The position numbers were made by a program, and so were the translations under genes. 10,597 nt of DNA from Coriobacteriales bacterium (GTDB lineage: Bacteria > Actinomycetota > Coriobacteriia > Coriobacteriales > UBA8131): assembly GCA_031274985.1 (NCBI GenBank), contig JAISPK010000169.1:1-10597 (forward strand), read 5' to 3'. The first letter of the stretch is position 1; each line of letters starts with the position of its first letter. Positions 6,892 to 10,597 of this stretch are shown here, piece by piece. The notes beneath the pieces were generated by a model that was not told the origin of the DNA, ran no database searches, and saw nothing but the letters and a program-made list of their open reading frames with translations.

Positions 6892-8412
6892 ATGAAATTG
6901 CCGCTTGTTATGCCATCAGATGGTGACGAAGACAATGCCCATATACCACCGGTGCAATCCGATCAAAACACCTGCGTAGATTTTCTCGAATATGATGAGA
7001 CGCCCGAGAAAAAGCGCTCATTGCTGTGGCTCTGGATTACTCTTGGTGTGCTTTTTGGCCTGATACTGGCCGCTTATATCGGCGGCGCGCTCTTTTTTCA
7101 GACACACTTCATGTTCAATGCTACGGTAAACGGTATTCCCGTTACCTTTAAAACTGCTGACGAGGTCAATGCCTCTCTCGCCACGGAGATAGGAAATTAC
7201 ACGCTGGATATTGATGCCCGTCAACAACAACATGCCACTATCATCGGTAGTCAGATAAACCTGAACTACGAGGACAACGGGCGTCTGGCTCAAGATCTTG
7301 CAGATCAACAGACCTGGCTCTGGCCGCTTTCCCTCATTCCTGAGAACACCAGAAACATACAGCAGGTGAGCGTTAAGTTTGATCAGAAAAAACTAGAGGA
7401 CAAGCTCGCTACCTTTGCTTTTATGGACAAAGACAAGATGAAGCCTACCGTTGATGCCTCGCTCGAATTTGAGGGCAATGCCTATGTCATCTCTGCGGGA
7501 GATCCGGGTACGATGTTTGATGTTGAGAAAACAATCCGGGAGATTGCCGATGCCATCTCTGCGGGAGAGACTCGCTTTGACCTTGAAGAACAGGGGGTAT
7601 ATACCCCGCAAAAGGTAACGGCGGACGACCCCACTCTGGTGGCCGACCGCGACCGATTTAACAAATACGTGCCTTTTAAGATCACCTATATCATTGGCGA
7701 CAAAACTGAGGTATTGGACGGGCACACCACCATCAACTGGGTGGACACCGCAGGCGAGGGCCCCTATGTCCTCAACAACGATGCCGTGATGGCCTACGTT
7801 AAGGATTTTGCCAATCGCTATGACACGCTGGAATCAACGCGCACTATCGTCAATGGCTTTGGTGAGGAAAAGCAGGTCACCGGCGGCACGTTTGGCTGGA
7901 TGCTCGATCAGGATACTGAGTTCTGGGAGATTCTCAGTGCGGCAGAGCAGCATCGGGGAGACGTGAGACAGCCCTATTGGATCAGCGAGGGAATCTCTTT
8001 TGGAGACAACGACTGGGGCAAGACTTACCTTGAGGTGGATATGACCCAGCAGTACATGTGGTACTTTGTTGACGGCGTGTGCGTTTTGGAGACCGATGTC
8101 ATCACCGGAAACCCCAACACGGGGTATGGTACGCCGCAGGGTGTTTGGTCGGTATTCATTCACCAGATGAACGTGATGGCGCGCGGTGACAGACTTCCCG
8201 ACGGCACCTATGAGTGGGAGGTGCCCGTGACCTACTGGATGCAGTTCACCTATACGGGTTGCGGCTTTCATGATGCCTACTGGCAACCTTCGTTCGGTGG
8301 CAGCTACTATCTCTGGCGAGGCTCACACGGTTGCATCAACATGCCTCCGTACCTGGCAGCAGACCTCTACGATATCGTAGACATAGGCGTCCCGGTTATC
8401 ACCCATTACTGA
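6892..8412 (+). CDS. Membrane-anchored L,D-transpeptidase (YkuD domain)
   Basis: A 506-residue single-pass membrane protein that should form 3-3 cross-links in peptidoglycan outside the cell. A charged cytosolic N-terminus (1-43) with EKKR precedes a transmembrane helix (about 44-69). Residues about 75-370 form an extracellular stalk resembling PG-binding-4 domains of Enterococcus-type Ldt proteins, probably two repeats. The YkuD catalytic domain spans about 375-506, with H460 and the nucleophile motif SHGCINMP (478-485; C481). ATG 6892 is preferred because GGGGAG (6876-6881) precedes it by 10 nt; an in-frame ATG at 6874 would add six residues. The divergent partner glmU makes the wall precursor UDP-GlcNAc. 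No terminator is seen before the repeat array 14 bp downstream. Such enzymes can give beta-lactam tolerance, as known for the family. Confidence 0.94.
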   Translation: MKLPLVMPSDGDEDNAHIPPVQSDQNTCVDFLEYDETPEKKRSLLWLWITLGVLFGLILAAYIGGALFFQTHFMFNATVNGIPVTFKTADEVNASLATEIGNYTLDIDARQQQHATIIGSQINLNYEDNGRLAQDLADQQTWLWPLSLIPENTRNIQQVSVKFDQKKLEDKLATFAFMDKDKMKPTVDASLEFEGNAYVISAGDPGTMFDVEKTIREIADAISAGETRFDLEEQGVYTPQKVTADDPTLVADRDRFNKYVPFKITYIIGDKTEVLDGHTTINWVDTAGEGPYVLNNDAVMAYVKDFANRYDTLESTRTIVNGFGEEKQVTGGTFGWMLDQDTEFWEILSAAEQHRGDVRQPYWISEGISFGDNDWGKTYLEVDMTQQYMWYFVDGVCVLETDVITGNPNTGYGTPQGVWSVFIHQMNVMARGDRLPDGTYEWEVPVTYWMQFTYTGCGFHDAYWQPSFGGSYYLWRGSHGCINMPPYLAADLYDIVDIGVPVITHY

Positions 8413-8425
8413 TCAGGTTCCCGGG

Positions 8426-8547
8426 CAAAAGGGGACACGACAAAAGGGGACGTACCTTGTGTCTTGTAGGACAAAAGGGGACGTACCTTGTGTCTTGTAG
8501 ACCCGTACGACAAAAGGGGACGTACCTTGTGTCTTGTAGACCCGTAC
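8426..8547 (+). repeat. Left palindromic repeat cluster, 3 copies plus a fragment
   Basis: Three copies of a 31-bp unit lie at 8439-8469, 8470-8500 and 8509-8539. Arms GACAAAAGG and CCTTGTGTC flank a GGACGTA loop, followed by TTGTAG. Copies 2 and 3 also share the tail ACCCGTAC, giving a 39-bp period. A partial copy (CAAAAGGGGAC, 8426-8436) precedes them. The arms pair with one internal mismatch, so each copy can fold into a hairpin as REP elements do. The same unit recurs inverted at 9524-9650 on the other side of the transposase gene. The block starts 14 bp after the transpeptidase stop; an open frame running through it encodes only repeat translation. Confidence 0.95.
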
Positions 8548-8596
8548 TATACCCCGTCACGCTCTATCCACTCCAAGTATCCTGAAAAAAATATTT

Positions 8597-8667
8597 TGTT
8601 TATTCCAGTTTAGATTTGGTTTAGATCTGTTTAAGTTTCCGTTTAGACTGACCTGCTAGAGTATAAG
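8597..8667 (+). promoter_or_regulatory. Five phased GTTTA boxes and a candidate -10
   Basis: GTTTA occurs at 8598, 8608, 8619, 8629 and 8641, all on the same strand, with start-to-start distances of 10, 11, 10 and 12 bp, so one helical turn each. Three of them extend to GTTTAGA. Direct repeats with this period are typical of OmpR/PhoB-family response regulators, and (T/G)GTTTA-N5-(T/G)GTTTA is the known enterobacterial PhoP box. A -10-like TATAAG (8662-8667) lies 16 bp after the last box, so that box would cover the -35 position. The transposase gene starts 93 bp further on. The rest of 8548-8760 shows only AT-rich sequence. Confidence 0.5.
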
Positions 8668-8760
8668 AAACAATAGGAGAACGGGATCACTGTTAACTGA
8701 AGTAGTAATCATCATCCTGTATTCTCCTCCTCTTGAGAGAAACGGTAGGGAGAAGCGAAG

Positions 8761-9519
8761 ATGCCTCGAGTAAGTCGTCAAAAAAGTAGTACTGGAATCT
8801 TTCACCTTGTCGCCAGAGGGATTGGCCGGGGGATGATCTTCGAACAGGAAGAGGACTACGTGCAGTTCCTCGATTTTTTGCAAGAGACTAAAAGCCGCTC
8901 GGAGTGTACCTTGTATGCGTACTGCCTTCTTGGAAATCATGTTCATTTGCTTATTAAGGAAGGCTCCGAGTCTATTTCGCTTGTGTTCAAGCGTCTAGGG
9001 ACCAGCTATGCACAGTGGTTCAATCGCAAGTACGAACGCAGCGGCCACCTCTTCCAAAATAGATTCAGAAGCTATCCTGTGGAAGACGATGCCTATTTTC
9101 TTACGGTACTGCTATATCTCTACCATAATCCACTCAAGGCGAGAATCAGCCTCAGCGCGGTCGATTACAAGTGGAGCAGCAGGAGGTTTTTGGGCAAGCT
9201 TGATGGGCTGATCGACGAGAAAGCGTTGCTTGAGATTGTATCTCTCCAAACGATTGTCGAAAGTGAAGCTAGGTCTGTGTGTCAAGATGTGCTCGACGAA
9301 CCCAGAATCGGAAGGCGTGCTGCCTATTCAGACAAAACCGTTTCAGAGAAACTAAGCAGTATTTGCAATGTAAATAACTCGACAGAGTTCCAAAATCTAC
9401 CGCGTGAAGAGCAGGTGAGAGCTGTGGCGGTGCTCAGGACAGAGAGAGTCCCAATTCGTCAGATTGCACGGCTAACGGGCCTCAGCAGGGGAGTTATTGA
9501 ATATTGGGGGAAGAAGTGA
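8761..9519 (+). CDS. REP-associated tyrosine transposase (Y1/HUH) with C-terminal HTH
   Basis: A 252-residue single-strand DNA transposase of the Y1 (IS200-like, COG1943) class. The N-terminal IFHLVARGIGRGMIF (13-27) is the first strand and helix of the fold. The metal-binding HUH motif is HVH in LGNHVHLLI (57-65). The region YERSGHLFQNRFRS (91-104) is typical of RAYTs. The catalytic tyrosine is probably Y119, four residues before the NP of YLYHNPLKA. After about residue 150 there is an extra domain ending in a helix-turn-helix-like segment (about 213-250: REEQVRAVAVLRTE, IRQIARLTGLSRGVIEYW), which suggests added DNA recognition. ATG 8761 is preceded by AGGGAGA (8747-8753). The stop is 4 bp from the first right-hand repeat. 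It should nick and join hairpins of the flanking repeat; activity is inferred. Confidence 0.92.
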   Translation: MPRVSRQKSSTGIFHLVARGIGRGMIFEQEEDYVQFLDFLQETKSRSECTLYAYCLLGNHVHLLIKEGSESISLVFKRLGTSYAQWFNRKYERSGHLFQNRFRSYPVEDDAYFLTVLLYLYHNPLKARISLSAVDYKWSSRRFLGKLDGLIDEKALLEIVSLQTIVESEARSVCQDVLDEPRIGRRAAYSDKTVSEKLSSICNVNNSTEFQNLPREEQVRAVAVLRTERVPIRQIARLTGLSRGVIEYWGKK

Positions 9520-9523
9520 TGCA

Positions 9524-9650
9524 GACACAAGGTACGTCCCCTTTTGTCTTCCTTGTGTCTTACAAGACACAAGGTACGTCCCCTTTTGTCAGCAAGACAC
9601 AAGGTACGTCCCCTTGTGTCAGTAAGACACAAGGTACGTCCCCTTTTGTC
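9524..9650 (-). repeat. Right palindromic repeat cluster, 4 inverted copies
   Basis: Copies lie at 9524-9548, 9566-9590, 9596-9620 and 9626-9650, each reading GACACAAGG, loop TACGTCC, CCTTTTGTC, which is the reverse complement of the left cluster. The copy at 9566 extends to TACAAG on its outer side and then matches the left unit over about 30 bp. The copy at 9596 has CCTTGTGTC instead and is a perfect palindrome in its arms. Between the first two copies CTTGTGTCTT (9552-9561) and AAGACACAAG (9564-9573) form a perfect 10-bp stem. Short frames crossing the block translate as a repeated QGTSPF and are not genes. Confidence 0.95.
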
Positions 9651-9652
9651 AT

Positions 9653-9686
9653 AAAAAAAGCGCGGGACCGGCAGGTCCCGCGCTTT
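9653..9686 (-). terminator. Intrinsic terminator of the FKBP foldase gene
   Basis: On the reverse strand AAAGCGCGGGACC and GGTCCCGCGCTTT form a perfect 13-bp, GC-rich stem with a 4-nt loop, followed by a run of T (A at 9653-9659 on the + strand). It begins 27 bp after the foldase stop codon. The + strand has no T-tract after the stem, so it acts mainly on the reverse strand. Confidence 0.93.
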
Positions 9687-9713
9687 GAAGGTGCGTTATG
9701 CGCAGGGGTACGT

Positions 9714-10597
9714 TTATTTGACCTCTACGAGTTCAACCTCAAACTTCAAGGTTGAGTTGGCAGGAATGCTGCCATGATCCACATCGCCATACCCAAGCGC
9801 GGGAGGAATCGTCAGCGTGCGTTTGCCGCCGACTTTCATGCCCACGACTCCGGCATCCCAACCCCTGATGACCTGTTGCGTGCCAAGGGTGAACTCAAAG
9901 GGGTTATCCCCTTCGATGTTCTTATCAAAGACGGTGCCATCTTCAAGGGTTCCAATGTAGTGCATATAAGCAGTACTTCCGGAGACCGCTTCGTCACCGT
10001 CGCCCACGACGTCGTCGACGATTATCAGGCCTTCTGCACGGGCTGCGGCAACAGCCTCAGGAGAGCTGCTGTCAGAAGCAGGATTTGCCGTTGAATTGGT
10101 GTCCGACTCAGCAAGATTCATGTCCACGTTGTAAGGCACGTTAGCGGGCATCTCATTGATAACGATGTCAGCGTTGTCGACGAGCTCTTTAACCCAATCC
10201 TGGAAGGCAGTTCCCTTGTTGCTGTTTGACCACAGCTCTTTGAACTGCGCAAGGGCGCTCTCCGGGATGCTCTTGAGGTCGACATCATCGGGAGAAACCG
10301 TCACGGGCGCAGGAGTCGCATCGGGATCTGCGTCCGGAGCATTTGCAGCAGCTACTTCAACAGCGGCCTCATAAGCCGGCAGGGTATAATCCTCAACAGC
10401 GGTGGGGTTTTGTGCGATAAAGGAGACAAGCTCAACGTCAGTGGGCTCTAACTCATAGGCATCGTAGAGCATGGTGACCAGGTCATTTCTCTTGAGTTTG
10501 TCACGAAAAGCCTGCTCGTCCTTGTAGCCATAGGACTTGAGGATCTCAAGCCAGGCGGCATCGTCATCTTCTGCGCCTACCGTTGTGCGTGTCTGAG
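9714..10597 (-). CDS. FKBP-type prolyl isomerase foldase, N-terminus outside window
   Basis: The reading frame stays open to the window edge, so the 293 visible residues are the C-terminal part. Visible residues 189-293 form an FKBP domain: VFDKN, GTQQVIRGWDAGVVGMKVGG, KRTLTIPPALGYG and IPANSTLKFEVELVEVK carry the usual substrate-pocket residues, so it should catalyse prolyl cis-trans isomerisation. Before it, WLEILKSYGYKDEQAFRDKL (15-34) and AFQDWVKELVDNADIVI (about 130-146) resemble the helical chaperone region of SurA/PrsA/trigger-factor type foldases. A Ser/Asn/Ala-rich linker (about 163-188) and a Pro/Asp-rich insertion (about 83-104) join the parts. The linkers suggest an exported, probably lipid-anchored foldase, but the signal region is not seen. 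The M at 10470-10472 is internal. The terminator at 9653-9686 follows. Confidence 0.88.
   Translation of the reverse strand, partial: QTRTTVGAEDDDAAWLEILKSYGYKDEQAFRDKLKRNDLVTMLYDAYELEPTDVELVSFIAQNPTAVEDYTLPAYEAAVEVAAANAPDADPDATPAPVTVSPDDVDLKSIPESALAQFKELWSNSNKGTAFQDWVKELVDNADIVINEMPANVPYNVDMNLAESDTNSTANPASDSSSPEAVAAARAEGLIIVDDVVGDGDEAVSGSTAYMHYIGTLEDGTVFDKNIEGDNPFEFTLGTQQVIRGWDAGVVGMKVGGKRTLTIPPALGYGDVDHGSIPANSTLKFEVELVEVK

Larger units (their letters stand above)
8426..9650. mobile_element. REPtron-like island: RAYT gene between inverted repeat clusters
   Basis: The Y1 transposase gene is bracketed by clusters of one palindromic repeat, forward on the left (3 copies plus a fragment) and reverse on the right (4 copies). 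This is the arrangement known for REP-associated tyrosine transposases, which usually are single-copy and domesticated-looking while their REP palindromes are spread over the genome. No target-site duplication or terminal inverted repeat of IS type is visible at the outer edges. Whether the unit moves as a whole cannot be told from one locus. Confidence 0.75.

Noticed and set aside
6674..6892. 73-codon N-terminal extension of GlmU
   Set aside because: It covers the promoter region, and the family N-terminus with a good ribosome-binding site begins at ATG 6671-6673.
8439..8547. Left repeat cluster as a CRISPR array
   Set aside because: Copies are nearly contiguous, spacers are absent or identical, and no cas gene is present.
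9504..9755. Open frame over the right repeat cluster, reading repeated QGTSPF
   Set aside because: It is translated repeat DNA running through a terminator into the antisense of the foldase gene.

Overview
The window looks like a chromosomal segment of a Gram-positive, mid-GC bacterium, most likely an actinobacterium of the Coriobacteriia type. This is inferred from gene content and style: glmU-prs-pth housekeeping order, a tRNA-dense left end with encoded CCA, frequent TTG starts, a membrane-anchored L,D-transpeptidase with a PG-binding-4-like stalk, and a surface foldase. No 16S or clade-specific marker is present, so the placement is tentative.

Left end (1-1050): three 62-bp tandem units carrying a hairpin (1-166) and a related dispersed element (197-225) are followed by tRNA-Gln(TTG), a small NT5C-type HAD nucleotidase gene and tRNA-Val(TAC). 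The two tRNA genes share a nearly identical 18-bp upstream block that includes their -10 boxes.

Middle (1051-8412): the + strand carries birA (biotin protein ligase without a DNA-binding domain) and a MATE-family exporter with a long acidic N-terminal extension. The - strand carries the glmU-prs-pth operon: UDP-GlcNAc synthesis, PRPP synthesis and peptidyl-tRNA recycling, with an 8-nt glmU/prs overlap. It converges on the MATE gene with only 13 bp between them. Divergent from glmU is a large membrane-anchored YkuD-type L,D-transpeptidase behind a leader with two hairpins. Precursor supply (GlmU) and wall cross-linking (transpeptidase) therefore sit back to back.

Right part (8413-9652): a REP-associated tyrosine transposase (RAYT, HUH/Y1 family) with an extra C-terminal helix-turn-helix lies between two clusters of the same palindromic repeat, three copies plus a fragment on its left and four on its right, in opposite orientation. 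Its upstream region also holds five GTTTA motifs at 10-12 bp spacing. This REPtron-like island is the most interesting part of the window.

Right end (9653-10597): a strong terminator and the 3' part of a - strand foldase gene, with a SurA/PrsA-like helical region joined to a C-terminal FKBP prolyl isomerase domain. Its 5' end lies outside the window.
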